Below are positions 8,879 to 16,851 of a stretch of 64,000 nucleotides of DNA, in pieces. The stretch covers positions 202,391-266,390 of the forward strand of contig NZ_LMPF01000025.1 in the NCBI RefSeq assembly GCF_001424345.1, read 5' to 3'. A program made the position numbers and the translations under genes. The notes beneath the pieces were generated by a model, which saw only the letters and a list, made by a program, of their open reading frames with translations, had not been told where the DNA came from and made no database searches. The stretch comes from Burkholderia sp. Leaf177. GTDB taxonomy: Bacteria > Pseudomonadota > Gammaproteobacteria > Burkholderiales > Burkholderiaceae. How positions within the stretch are numbered: position 1 is the first letter of the stretch; the number at the start of each line of letters is the position of its first letter.

Positions 8879-9391
8879 ATGTCCACGGCCAAGCGAATCC
8901 GCGAAGTGTCCAAACTGAGCGGCGATTTTCTGCTGCGCTCAGGCAAGCGCAGCAATACCTACTTCGATAAATATCGCTTCGAATCCGATCCGTCCCTGCT
9001 CAAGGCGATCGCCGAAGCAATGGTTCCGCTGATCCCGCCCGGCACGGAAATTCTTGGCGGCCTCGAAATGGGCGGTATCCCTATCGTGACCATGCTGAGC
9101 CAGGCGACCGGTTTGCCGGCAGCGTATATCCGCAAGGAAGCGAAAGAATACGGCACGTGCAAGTACGCGGAAGGCGCGGACCTCGCTGGCAAAAAGCTCG
9201 TGCTGGTGGAGGACATTGTGTCAAGCGGCGGCGCCATTGCCGATGCAACCGCGAAGCTTCGCGCGGACGGCGTACCGGTATCGGTGACGCTTTGCGTGAT
9301 CGATCGCGAGAGCGGCGGCAAGGAAATGCTCGAAGGCATCGGCATTGAATTGCGATCGCTATATACGTTCTCGGAAATCGAAGGCGCGTAG
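8879..9391 (+). CDS. Short orotate phosphoribosyltransferase-like protein (PyrE family)
   Basis: A 170-residue type I phosphoribosyltransferase. It carries RKEAKEYGTCKYAEG, matching the flexible catalytic loop region of PyrE, and the PRPP-binding motif VLVEDIVSSGGAI. At 170 residues it is shorter than the proteobacterial housekeeping enzyme (about 213) and nearer the short PyrE form. It could convert orotate plus PRPP to OMP, or act on another base. AGAGGA precedes the ATG. It stands alone, 196 bases after maeA, so it may be a second copy besides the chromosomal pyrE. Confidence 0.75.
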   Translation: MSTAKRIREVSKLSGDFLLRSGKRSNTYFDKYRFESDPSLLKAIAEAMVPLIPPGTEILGGLEMGGIPIVTMLSQATGLPAAYIRKEAKEYGTCKYAEGADLAGKKLVLVEDIVSSGGAIADATAKLRADGVPVSVTLCVIDRESGGKEMLEGIGIELRSLYTFSEIEGA

Positions 9392-9913
9392 GCTCTTTAC
9401 GCGTTTTTCCCTCGGCGCGTGCAAAGTGTATGGCTTGCCTCTGGCTTGCGGTGTATCTCGACCACGGCAAATTATCGAAAATCGCAGGGCCGCTTCAAGA
9501 CCGGATCGCGTGAGCAGGTGGATGCATTTCACGCCGCGGGAGTCGCCGCCCGCGGCCGCGCCGATGGCGCACAGCCAGCGCGCTGTTAAAAACGGTTGAA
9601 CGCGTCGGAAAGTCTTCGTCAATCGACACGACTATTCAAGCGGCCAGATAATCGTTCGGCATCCGGAATTAAAAAAGCCTAAGGAAAAATCCCCTACAAA
9701 AGCCCACCATTTGCAATTTTGGTCACAGCGCGACTTATATGCGTTACACGACATGACAAAATCCGAAACGCTTTTGCTGACTGGAACGCCTCTTGCGGTA
9801 ACCAAAAGGTGAACACTTCGGGTTCATGCGCAGATGCGACTTAGCTTACAAAATCAAATCCGTAAGCTAAGACATGCATAAGCCAATTCATTCGACTACC
9901 TATGGAAAACACT
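9392..9913. other. Intergenic region without a convincing gene
   Basis: About 520 bases between the PyrE-like gene and the small exported peptide. No open frame has a credible start or family resemblance. GC falls in its second half, which contains the inverted repeat at 9840-9871 and probably the promoter for the peptide gene. Confidence 0.5.
9840..9871. promoter_or_regulatory. Perfect 10-bp inverted repeat upstream of the His-rich peptide gene
   Basis: CTTAGCTTAC (9840-9849) and GTAAGCTAAG (9862-9871) are exact reverse complements with a 12-base AT-rich spacer. The element lies 43 bases before the peptide start. It could be an operator for a dimeric regulator or a 5' leader hairpin. Confidence 0.5.
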
Positions 9914-10054
9914 ATGAAGAAGATCGCTCTCACGCTTACAGTCGCGATATCGACGTTTTGCGCAATCGCTCCAGCGTACGCGGCAGACAATCACCACCAC
10001 CGTGAATGCCATAAGGTGAAGGTGCATCACCATTGGGTTAATCGATGCCATTAA
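9914..10054 (+). CDS. Small exported His-rich peptide (46 aa)
   Basis: The translation starts MKKIALTLTVAISTFC, continues to a signal peptidase site after about residue 24 (APAYAA|DN), and leaves a mature peptide of about 22 residues. That peptide has seven histidines, two cysteines and a basic/aromatic mix (HHHRECHKV, then VHHHWVNRCH). An in-frame ATG at 9902 would add four residues but makes a poorer signal peptide. A hairpin terminator follows 25 bases after the stop, which supports a real small gene. Periplasmic metal binding is a reasonable guess; no function is established. Confidence 0.7.
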   Translation: MKKIALTLTVAISTFCAIAPAYAADNHHHRECHKVKVHHHWVNRCH

Positions 10055-10079
10055 TTTAGGCGTCTGCAAGACTCCGGTG

Positions 10080-10106
10080 AAGCCGTTCCTGTTACGGGAA
10101 CGGCTT
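10080..10106 (+). terminator. Terminator of the His-rich peptide gene
   Basis: AAGCCGTTCC (10080-10089) and GGAACGGCTT (10097-10106) form a perfect 10-bp stem with a 7-base loop, followed by a short T-rich stretch. It lies 25 bases after the stop codon of the small peptide gene. Confidence 0.65.
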
Positions 10107-10377
10107 TCGCATTTCCTGGTGCAAATAAAGCCACTAAAATTTGTAATTGATAGCGCGCTGAAAAACATTAATATTAGCCTTCACTGTAAGCTTAGCGAAT
10201 ACGCTGAAGGCCATCGTAGTCGGTGAAGCTGGTTTGGAATTGGCTACATCAAACCGAATGCTTTGAAAAAAGGTTGATATTCGAGCCGCGTCGCTGGCCG
10301 GACACGGTTACGCAAGCATATAAATAAGGTCATGGCGACATGCCGAACACCATCGCCCGAGCGTTGGAAGCTTTCGA
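10107..10377. other. Intergenic region upstream of the diguanylate cyclase
   Basis: No gene seen. A weak hairpin, GCCTTCA (10177-10183) with TGAAGGC (10205-10211), is the only structure. The promoter of the following gene probably lies in the AT-richer part around 10260-10340. Confidence 0.4.
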
Positions 10378-11907
10378 ATGTTAAAAAAACCGACCGTTTT
10401 CTTTCGGCTAAGAGCAGCGCTCGCGCGCCATCCTAATGGAATCAGTCTCGGGAGCATTGCGTTCTCGATTGTCGTGCTCGCCTCGGCCATGGCGATTCTC
10501 GTGCAGGCGCGCAGCGACGCCACGCTCCGTGCGACCGAGAACGCCGATAACCTCGCCCGCGTGCTGGAACACGACATCACCCATACCGCCGAACTCACGG
10601 ATCTCTCTATCCAGGCAGCCGTGGATGGCGCGGAAGACGCGGACGTCATGCAGTTGCCGCCACGCCTTCGCAACGAGTTGCTGTTCGACCGGTCTGCGAC
10701 CGCGAGCCGCTACATAGGGTCTTTCCTATGTCTCGATGCACATGGAAAGATCATCGTGGATTCATCGAGTACGGTTCCGCGCAGTACCAATCTTGCCGAC
10801 CGCATCTGGTTCACCGTTCATCGCGACAACCCTGGAGTTGGATTGTTTGTTAGCCGGCCGCTGCAATCGCGTCTGAATCCAGGCGAGGTCGATCTGATGT
10901 TTAGCCGCCGGGTGAATCGCCCGGACGGTTCTTTCGCGGGCGTGGTGGTAGCGGCGTTCCGGCTCGATTATTTCAAGAACCTGTTGTCCGGCGTGAACCT
11001 CGGACCGGACGGCAGCATCACGTTGCTTCAGGACGACGGCCACGTAATCCTGCGCTATCCAAGCGATGGAACCCGACCCGACGAAAATTTCACCGGACGC
11101 AAAAACTTCGAGCGATTCCGGACAACGGGCGTTAGCTCGTTTTTCGGTGTATCGAAGAATGGCACCGAGCGGCTTTATAGCTTCCGCCGTTTCGACAAGC
11201 TCAAGATGATCGTGGTCATCGCGCCGACAAGCCGTTATGTCTTCGCGGACTGGAACAGCCGGGCGTGGTACATCGGCGTGGTCACGGCTTTGCTGGTTCT
11301 CGGGCTGTTGTCCGCGGCGCGGCTTTTATCGGTCGAGTTTCAGCACCGTCTGGAAGTGGAGGCGCGCTTGCGCAACATGACGCGTGTCGACGGGCTGACA
11401 GGACTCAGCAACCGGCGCAATCTCGACGAACGCCTGCTTTTCGAATGGCAAAGGGCGAAACGCTCGGGTGAGCCGCTTGCCATTTTGTTCGTGGATATCG
11501 ACCGTTTCAAGAGTTATAACGATACCTACGGCCATCAGGCAGGCGACGACGCATTAACCGCCGTCGCTCAGGCAATCGCGAAATGCAGCCAGCGTCCCGG
11601 CGATATCACCGCGCGCTTTGGCGGCGAAGAGTTCGTGGTCGTGCTGCCGGAAACGGACAGCAAGGGCGCGACGCTCATCGCCACGGCAATCCACGCGGCG
11701 GTACGTGCGCTGTCTGTCGCGCATACGGGCAGCGAGCACGGCATGATTACGGTGAGTATCGGCGTTGCATCGACTCAAGCGGAAGATATCGCCGACGCAC
11801 TCGCGTTGATCAAGGCAGCGGATCGTGCGGTGTATCGCGCTAAAGCGTCGGGCAGAAACCAGACGAGCGTAGCCGGTCCGCACACCGACGAAGTGCTTAT
11901 TAGTTGA
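10378..11907 (+). CDS. Membrane diguanylate cyclase with periplasmic dCache-like sensor and GGDEF domain
   Basis: Makes cyclic di-GMP from GTP in response to an extracytoplasmic signal. The 509-residue protein has a membrane segment near residues 20-42, a periplasmic sensor of about 240 residues, a second membrane segment (about 297-319) and a C-terminal GGDEF domain. The active site reads GGEEF at residues 415-419. The inhibitory I-site RPGD at 406-409 is intact, so product inhibition is expected. It ends 17 bases from the convergent lipoprotein gene. The ligand of the sensor cannot be read from the sequence. Confidence 0.9.
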   Translation: MLKKPTVFFRLRAALARHPNGISLGSIAFSIVVLASAMAILVQARSDATLRATENADNLARVLEHDITHTAELTDLSIQAAVDGAEDADVMQLPPRLRNELLFDRSATASRYIGSFLCLDAHGKIIVDSSSTVPRSTNLADRIWFTVHRDNPGVGLFVSRPLQSRLNPGEVDLMFSRRVNRPDGSFAGVVVAAFRLDYFKNLLSGVNLGPDGSITLLQDDGHVILRYPSDGTRPDENFTGRKNFERFRTTGVSSFFGVSKNGTERLYSFRRFDKLKMIVVIAPTSRYVFADWNSRAWYIGVVTALLVLGLLSAARLLSVEFQHRLEVEARLRNMTRVDGLTGLSNRRNLDERLLFEWQRAKRSGEPLAILFVDIDRFKSYNDTYGHQAGDDALTAVAQAIAKCSQRPGDITARFGGEEFVVVLPETDSKGATLIATAIHAAVRALSVAHTGSEHGMITVSIGVASTQAEDIADALALIKAADRAVYRAKASGRNQTSVAGPHTDEVLIS

Positions 11908-11923
11908 AGCGCCCGGCGACGAA

Positions 11924-13759
11924 TTAATGCAGCAAGCCGAACACGGCCACGCCGTTCGTGGCGCCCACGTAGACCTTTCCTGCGGCGATCATCGGCGTGA
12001 TGAATTTGTTGCCCGCGCCGAACTGGTCCCGCGTGCCGGCCTGATTGCTGTTGTACAACTCGCGCGCGAGATTGGTCGCATCGTAGGCGTGTAGCGCGGC
12101 AACCGCGCCGTTTTCCGCCGCCCACACAATTCCATTGCTGGCGCCGTTCGCGGAGATGGCCGGTGTTGCGCCGGGATAGGGAAAACGCGTCGGACTCTGC
12201 GATGAAGGCGTGGTGGCGAGCAGGGCGTTGGTAATCGGCAAGGCCTTGAGCGCATCCGTCTGGCCGCCGTAATAGACCACGTTGTTGTAGTAAGCAGGCG
12301 AACCCCAGATACCGCCAGCAAGAACACCGCTCAGCGTTTGCCAATTGTTGTTCGTTGCCGGATTCCATTTGCCCATATTGTCGCGATCGACCACGTAGAT
12401 GTTGTTGTCCTTGCCCGCGCCAACCGCCAGATGTTTGACAGTGCCATTCGACGTGGTTTGATCGGGCAGCAACATCGCGCCGCCCGAGCCGAAATCGTTA
12501 TCGGCGGCAGCCTGCGCCACGACGTCGAACATGGCGAAGTAATCGGTGGCTACTGGATTCGCGGTCGCGGACAGCTTGACGAAGGCATTGCCCAGATCGC
12601 CGTCGGCAGGCAATCCTTGTGCATTGAGAGTGGTGCCGAAGGTGCCGTTGCCATCGATGAAATATATGGACGTCCCGTCCGACGCCATGCCCGAACCCGC
12701 CATCCAGATCGATCCCTTGCTGCCGTTCGGCGTCACGGGAAGCGCGCCCGTTTGCTTGAGCGTATCCGCGCTGTAGGTCATCAGCCAGCCGTTGTAGTTG
12801 CCACTCATGCAGTGCGCGGTCCAGCCCATGTAGATGTTCCCGTTGACGAGCGTCAGCGCGGCGCGCACCGTGTGCAAGGCCGGATTGAAGGTCAGCAGGC
12901 CATTCGAACCTTCGGCGCCGTTGCCCGGATAGGTAGCGGAAATTTCAGTTGGGCCCCCGAACAATTCCGCGCCGGTCGAAAGATCGATGGCATGCAGACG
13001 ATGGTGAACATTCCCGCCGGCGTCCGTGGTCATGGCAACGGCGTAAAGCGCGCCATTCGAACCACGCGACCGGTCGATGACCGGCGTCGACGTGATCCCG
13101 ATCTCTGGTGTGAGGTCGTTGCAGCCTACATCGGCGCTCGGGGTTTCGCCGGCTCCCGCCAGCGATTTTTGCCACAACGCGGCTCCGCTGTCGGCGTCGT
13201 AGGCGTAGACGCTGTCGTGTTCGGTCACCACATAGACGACGTTATGCGTCGCTGCGCCTATGGTCAGGTTGGTGACGAAGAGCGGCTGGCCGTCGACCTT
13301 GCCGTCGGCTGGAAGAAACCGCAGCTTGCCGAACGCGGCCGAGTTGACATTGGCGAGCGTGAGCGTTGTTTCCGCGAGCATCTGACCCGTTCGCGCGAGG
13401 TCGTTGTGATGCATCAGTACGTCGGTTGCGAAGGACGGGACGGGAGTTGGGTTTGTCGAGCCTGTATTCGTTCCGCCCGATGCAGGCATACCCGGCGTGG
13501 CGGGTATCGTTGCCGGCGGGGTTGTAGTGCCGGCTGGAGTGCTAGCCGCGGGCGCAGACGCCGCGCCTGGGCTTGTGGTGGTTCCGCTGGCGCCGCCCGC
13601 GCCGCTGGCACCACCCGCACTGGCGGAAGTGGCCGGACTGCTGCCTGAACCGCCGCCACAAGACACGAGGCACACCACGACTAGCAATCCTGCACAACTC
13701 TCTAAAAGACGACGCTGATAAGCCGCACAAAAAGCGAATTTGGAGTGCAGAGATTTCAC
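11924..13759 (-). CDS. Lipoprotein with PQQ-type beta-propeller repeats
   Basis: A 611-residue exported lipoprotein. I chose the GTG at 13759 because GGGAGA precedes it and it yields a compact signal. A lipobox ends LVSC just before a GGG linker. Next comes a low-complexity Ala/Gly/Thr/Pro/Ser linker of about 90 residues, then repeated segments with Trp, such as DADSGAALWQKSL, typical of PQQ-like (BamB-like) beta-propellers. These proteins usually act as scaffolds or binding proteins; no catalytic residues are evident. The unusually long linker suggests a domain reaching through the periplasm or cell surface (inference). Confidence 0.75.
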   Translation of the reverse strand: MKSLHSKFAFCAAYQRRLLESCAGLLVVVCLVSCGGGSGSSPATSASAGGASGAGGASGTTTSPGAASAPAASTPAGTTTPPATIPATPGMPASGGTNTGSTNPTPVPSFATDVLMHHNDLARTGQMLAETTLTLANVNSAAFGKLRFLPADGKVDGQPLFVTNLTIGAATHNVVYVVTEHDSVYAYDADSGAALWQKSLAGAGETPSADVGCNDLTPEIGITSTPVIDRSRGSNGALYAVAMTTDAGGNVHHRLHAIDLSTGAELFGGPTEISATYPGNGAEGSNGLLTFNPALHTVRAALTLVNGNIYMGWTAHCMSGNYNGWLMTYSADTLKQTGALPVTPNGSKGSIWMAGSGMASDGTSIYFIDGNGTFGTTLNAQGLPADGDLGNAFVKLSATANPVATDYFAMFDVVAQAAADNDFGSGGAMLLPDQTTSNGTVKHLAVGAGKDNNIYVVDRDNMGKWNPATNNNWQTLSGVLAGGIWGSPAYYNNVVYYGGQTDALKALPITNALLATTPSSQSPTRFPYPGATPAISANGASNGIVWAAENGAVAALHAYDATNLARELYNSNQAGTRDQFGAGNKFITPMIAAGKVYVGATNGVAVFGLLH

Positions 13760-13876
13760 GGTGATTCTCCCGTGTCGAATGGTCCCCACAGCACGTGATA
13801 CCCGCGTCGTCCACGCACGAATACTATGAATTGATCAGCATGACGAAGCGGCGTGTGGTGCCTAACTTTAGCAAAA

Positions 13877-13900
13877 AAAGCGCCTGGGAAGAGGCGCTTT
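13877..13900 (-). terminator. Rho-independent terminator, minus strand
   Basis: AAAGCGCCT (13877-13885) pairs with AGGCGCTTT (13892-13900) around GGGAAG. Read on the minus strand, the stem is followed by seven T residues. It lies downstream of the anti-sigma gene and upstream of the lipoprotein gene. Confidence 0.7.
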
Positions 13901-14029
13901 GTCATCGCGACGTCACGGATTGAATTGTCTATACGAAGGCGCTTTCAGATGCGGTGAATGTCAGATGAATACCGTTCGATACGCCTTCCACAAAGCAGCT
14001 TTTGGTTGGCTGAAACATGTGATGAAAAC

Positions 14030-14058
14030 GGCCGCCCAAGCCAGGCTTGGGCGCGGCC
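14030..14058 (-). terminator. Terminator directly after the anti-sigma gene
   Basis: GCCCAAGCC (14034-14042) and GGCTTGGGC (14044-14052), extended by outer GGCC pairs, form a very stable hairpin. On the minus strand it is followed by GTTTTC. It begins 6 bases after the anti-sigma stop codon. Confidence 0.65.
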
Positions 14059-14064
14059 TGAATC

Positions 14065-14742
14065 CTATTGCAGGCCCGCGACAATGGAATCGGCAAACCG
14101 CTTCAGATAAACCGGTGAAGCATCGGTTATCGCCCAGAAAATCATGCCATTCTGTTTCCACTTGATTAGTGAATACCCTTCGCTCGACTCTGTAGTCATT
14201 GCCGCCGGCGCCGACGAATGTGCTCCGGTATCAGGGAAAACATAGAGATCGATTGGATGCTTGAGGTACCGATAAATCATCACGGCAACTGGCCGATGAT
14301 CGACATAGTCGAGCCTTCCTCCAACCAGCGGAAAACCTTGCGCTTGCGGATCGACCACGGGAGGCGCGTAATCGATGCGTCCGTTGAACCACGGCTTCAC
14401 CGTATGCTGATCGCTTGAAAGCACGTCCATGGTTCGCGACGACATCAACGCCCTCACGTGACTCGCGACGATCTCTTGCTCGATCGCGCCCGTTCCGGCG
14501 GGACGCTGAAAGAACATCACAGACAGAAATACCAGCGCGCACGCACAGATCCCGCTTATGCCGCCGCCGGCAAACAGCAATCCCGCGGAGCGCATCGGCC
14601 AGTTCAACGAGAACCAGGATTTCTTGTTGTGTTGCTCGTTGAGCCGCGCACGCACTTGAGCATGCAGCGACGACGGCGCGCGTTCGTAAAGCGATCCATC
14701 GCGCAGCTTGTCGGCGAGTGACACTTCATTATTAGTTTCCAC
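14065..14742 (-). CDS. Membrane anti-sigma factor partner of the ECF sigma gene
   Basis: A 225-residue protein with a cytoplasmic N-terminal part of about 50 residues, one membrane segment near 52-75, and a periplasmic C-terminal domain. Its overlap with the ECF sigma gene makes it the likely cognate anti-sigma factor. No zinc-binding HxxxCxxC motif is present, so it is not a ZAS-type factor. GAGGAG lies 7 bases before the GTG at 14742, which favours that start over the GTG at 14760. The start overlaps the sigma stop by 11 bases, so the two are translationally coupled. Confidence 0.75.
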   Translation of the reverse strand: METNNEVSLADKLRDGSLYERAPSSLHAQVRARLNEQHNKKSWFSLNWPMRSAGLLFAGGGISGICACALVFLSVMFFQRPAGTGAIEQEIVASHVRALMSSRTMDVLSSDQHTVKPWFNGRIDYAPPVVDPQAQGFPLVGGRLDYVDHRPVAVMIYRYLKHPIDLYVFPDTGAHSSAPAAMTTESSEGYSLIKWKQNGMIFWAITDASPVYLKRFADSIVAGLQ

Positions 14743-15340
14743 GCTTGGACTCCTCGGCACTGGCGGGTGGTGTCTTCACCAGACGAATAGCAGGTTGTTC
14801 CGGGTTGCCCTGGGCGACGCGCACCGCACTGCACAACAAGCGTCGCGCGCGCGATAGCCGCGACATGACGGTGCCAATCGGGATGCCCGCCACCACGGCG
14901 ACATCTTTGTAACTCATGTCCTCCAGTTCACGCAGCACGATCACCTCACGAAACTCCACCGGCAACATGGCCAGCGCGCGATGCACGAGCTCGGTCTCGT
15001 CCTGGCGTACCGCGATCTTCTCGGGGTCGTCGCCGCTTTCGTCGGACCAGCCGGGAAGCTGTTCGTCTACCTGCAACGAGTCGTCGTAAGGCGTTGCGTC
15101 AGCCTGATGACGATGCTTGCGCCACTCCGTGAACCACGTATTGCGTACGATCGCGAGCAGCCATGCGCGCGGGTTGTCGCCGGTGTAGCCATCGAAAAAA
15201 CGGAAGGCGCGTAGGAAAGCTTCCTGCACCACGTCATCGGCCTCGGTCGCGCTGCCGCTCAACCAGCGCGCAAGGTTATACGCTGCATCAAGATGCGGCA
15301 GCATGACCTGATCAAAGCGATTCGGCGGGGACTTCCCCAT
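14732..15340 (-). CDS. ECF-type RNA polymerase sigma factor
   Basis: A 202-residue sigma-70 family member of the extracytoplasmic function type. Region 2 carries AYNLARWLSGSATEADDVVQ and AFLRAFRFFDGY. Region 4 carries MLPVEFREVIVLRELEDMSY followed by IPIGTVMSRLSRARRLL. An acidic linker separates them. GGAGA precedes the ATG at 15340; the frame is open further upstream but without a better start. It forms an operon with the membrane anti-sigma gene and is divergent from the phosphoesterase/cupredoxin pair, its probable target. Confidence 0.9.
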   Translation of the reverse strand: MGKSPPNRFDQVMLPHLDAAYNLARWLSGSATEADDVVQEAFLRAFRFFDGYTGDNPRAWLLAIVRNTWFTEWRKHRHQADATPYDDSLQVDEQLPGWSDESGDDPEKIAVRQDETELVHRALAMLPVEFREVIVLRELEDMSYKDVAVVAGIPIGTVMSRLSRARRLLCSAVRVAQGNPEQPAIRLVKTPPASAEESKRGN

Positions 15341-15414
15341 CGGTTTTCTCCGTTGAAACGCCGGCCGCGCGAAAACGCAGGCACTCAATCTAACTTACTC
15401 GCGCTGTCATTAAT

Positions 15415-15460
15415 TTATTCCCGATCGCGGCACTTTGCGAAAAAAATAAACCGGGAATAA
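15415..15460. promoter_or_regulatory. Divergent pair of CGGGAATAA boxes, candidate ECF -35 elements
   Basis: TTATTCCCG (15415-15423) is the exact reverse complement of CGGGAATAA (15452-15460). One copy points toward the sigma gene, the other toward the phosphoesterase gene. This is the geometry expected if the ECF factor activates both its own operon and the divergent one. GGAA cores are common in ECF -35 elements. I could not fix consistent -10 elements. Confidence 0.45.
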
Positions 15461-15530
15461 GGCGAGGCGGGTTTCGGTTCGATGAGCATGGGGCAGTTGA
15501 CCCCATCCTCAACGACACAAGGAACCTGTC

Positions 15531-16496
15531 ATGTCCGACATCACGAAAGATATCGACCCGCCCGAAATACTCAGCGGGCACGGCGCCAAACGACGAACCG
15601 CGCTCAGCTGTATGGCATGGGCGGGCGCCGGCATGTTATGGACGCTCAGTGGCGGCGTACCCGGCTCGAAAGTGTTGGGCGGCACGGCAGAAGCCGCCGA
15701 AGTCGACCGTCATGCGTTCAGCTTCGTGCAGATCAGCGACAGCCACATAGGCTTCAGCAAGGACCCGAACCTCGACCCGGCAAGCACGTTGAAGGAAGCC
15801 GTCGACAAGATCCGGACATCGAACGAAAAGCCTGCATTCATGATCCACACCGGCGACATCAGTCATTTGTCGAAACCGGGCGAATTCGATACAGCCGCGC
15901 AGATCATCGGCAGCGCGGGGCTGGATGTCCACTACGTGCCCGGCGAACACGACGTTCTCGTCGACGACGGCAATTCGTATTTCGAACGCTTCTCGAAGCC
16001 CGCCGATAAAAAATGGTACAGCTTCGACCAGGGCGGCGTTCACTTCATCGGTCTGACGAACGTGTTGAATCTAAAGGGCGGCGGACTGGGTTATCTCGGC
16101 GACGAACAACTCGCCTGGCTCAAACAGGACCTTGCACGCCGTTCGAGCAGCACACCGCTCGTGGTGTTCGCGCACATTCCGCTGTGGTCGTTGTATCCGG
16201 AATGGGGATGGGGCACCGACGACAGCGCGCAGGCGTTGAGCCTGATGAAACGCTTCGGGTCGGTGACCGTCCTCAACGGCCACGTGCATCAGGTCGCGCA
16301 GAAGGTGGAGGGCGACATCAGCTTCTACTCGGCGATGTCCACGGCCTTTCCGCAACCGGGGCCGGGCACGGCCGCGGGTCCGGGGCCAATGAAGGTTCCC
16401 GCCGACACCTTGCGCACCTTGCTTGGCGTTCGCTCCGTGAATTACGTGCCGGGCAAGATGGAACTGGCCGTCGTCGATACGAGGTTGAGCGTATGA
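15531..16496 (+). CDS. Exported calcineurin-like metallophosphoesterase
   Basis: A 321-residue dinuclear metal phosphoesterase. Motifs are DSH near residue 68, HTGD (about 105), GEHD in place of the common GNHD (about 138), a lone His in FAHIPL, and GHVH near the C-terminus. The N-terminus has KRRTALSCMAWAGAG, a twin-arginine followed by a hydrophobic stretch, so Tat export is likely. Its last bases overlap the cupredoxin start (ATGA). Exported phosphoesterases coupled to a copper protein and an ECF sigma factor suggest an envelope or metal stress function; the substrate is unknown. Confidence 0.85.
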   Translation: MSDITKDIDPPEILSGHGAKRRTALSCMAWAGAGMLWTLSGGVPGSKVLGGTAEAAEVDRHAFSFVQISDSHIGFSKDPNLDPASTLKEAVDKIRTSNEKPAFMIHTGDISHLSKPGEFDTAAQIIGSAGLDVHYVPGEHDVLVDDGNSYFERFSKPADKKWYSFDQGGVHFIGLTNVLNLKGGGLGYLGDEQLAWLKQDLARRSSSTPLVVFAHIPLWSLYPEWGWGTDDSAQALSLMKRFGSVTVLNGHVHQVAQKVEGDISFYSAMSTAFPQPGPGTAAGPGPMKVPADTLRTLLGVRSVNYVPGKMELAVVDTRLSV

Positions 16497-16840
16497 GACT
16501 CTTTTCAACTCCCAGGGTCGTGCGGATCGCAACGCTGCTGATCGCCATGAACGTTGCAGCAGGTCCCGCATTCGCCGATGTCGCGCCAGCGGCCACGATT
16601 GTCATCGATAACTTTTCGTTTGGTCCCACGCAGTTGTCGGTTGCGGCCGGCGCGACCGTGACTTGGGAAAATCGTGACGATATTCCACATACCGTCGTGG
16701 AAGATGCGTCTCCGCGAACCTTCAAGTCGCCGCCTCTGGATTCCGGGGAAAAGTTCTCACAGGTCTTCGTAAAGCCGGGGACGTATCGATATTTCTGTTC
16801 GCTTCATCCGCACATGACGGGCACGATCGTCGTGAAATAG
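16493..16840 (+). CDS. Periplasmic cupredoxin (plastocyanin/amicyanin-like)
   Basis: A 115-residue blue-copper protein. A signal peptide ends near residue 28 (PAFADV). The single domain ends with the type 1 copper site: His66 in IPHTVV, then Cys102, His105 and Met108 in YFCSLHPHMTG, the amicyanin/pseudoazurin pattern. The ATG shares ATGA with the phosphoesterase stop, so the two are coupled. It probably carries electrons or buffers copper in the periplasm; the redox partner is not in the window. Confidence 0.85.
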   Translation: MRLFSTPRVVRIATLLIAMNVAAGPAFADVAPAATIVIDNFSFGPTQLSVAAGATVTWENRDDIPHTVVEDASPRTFKSPPLDSGEKFSQVFVKPGTYRYFCSLHPHMTGTIVVK

Positions 16841-16851
16841 GCGGCGTGGAA

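Noticed and set aside
13899..14165. Small overlapping frames between the two minus-strand terminators
   Set aside because: They cross a strong hairpin and have no signal, motif or ribosome binding site.
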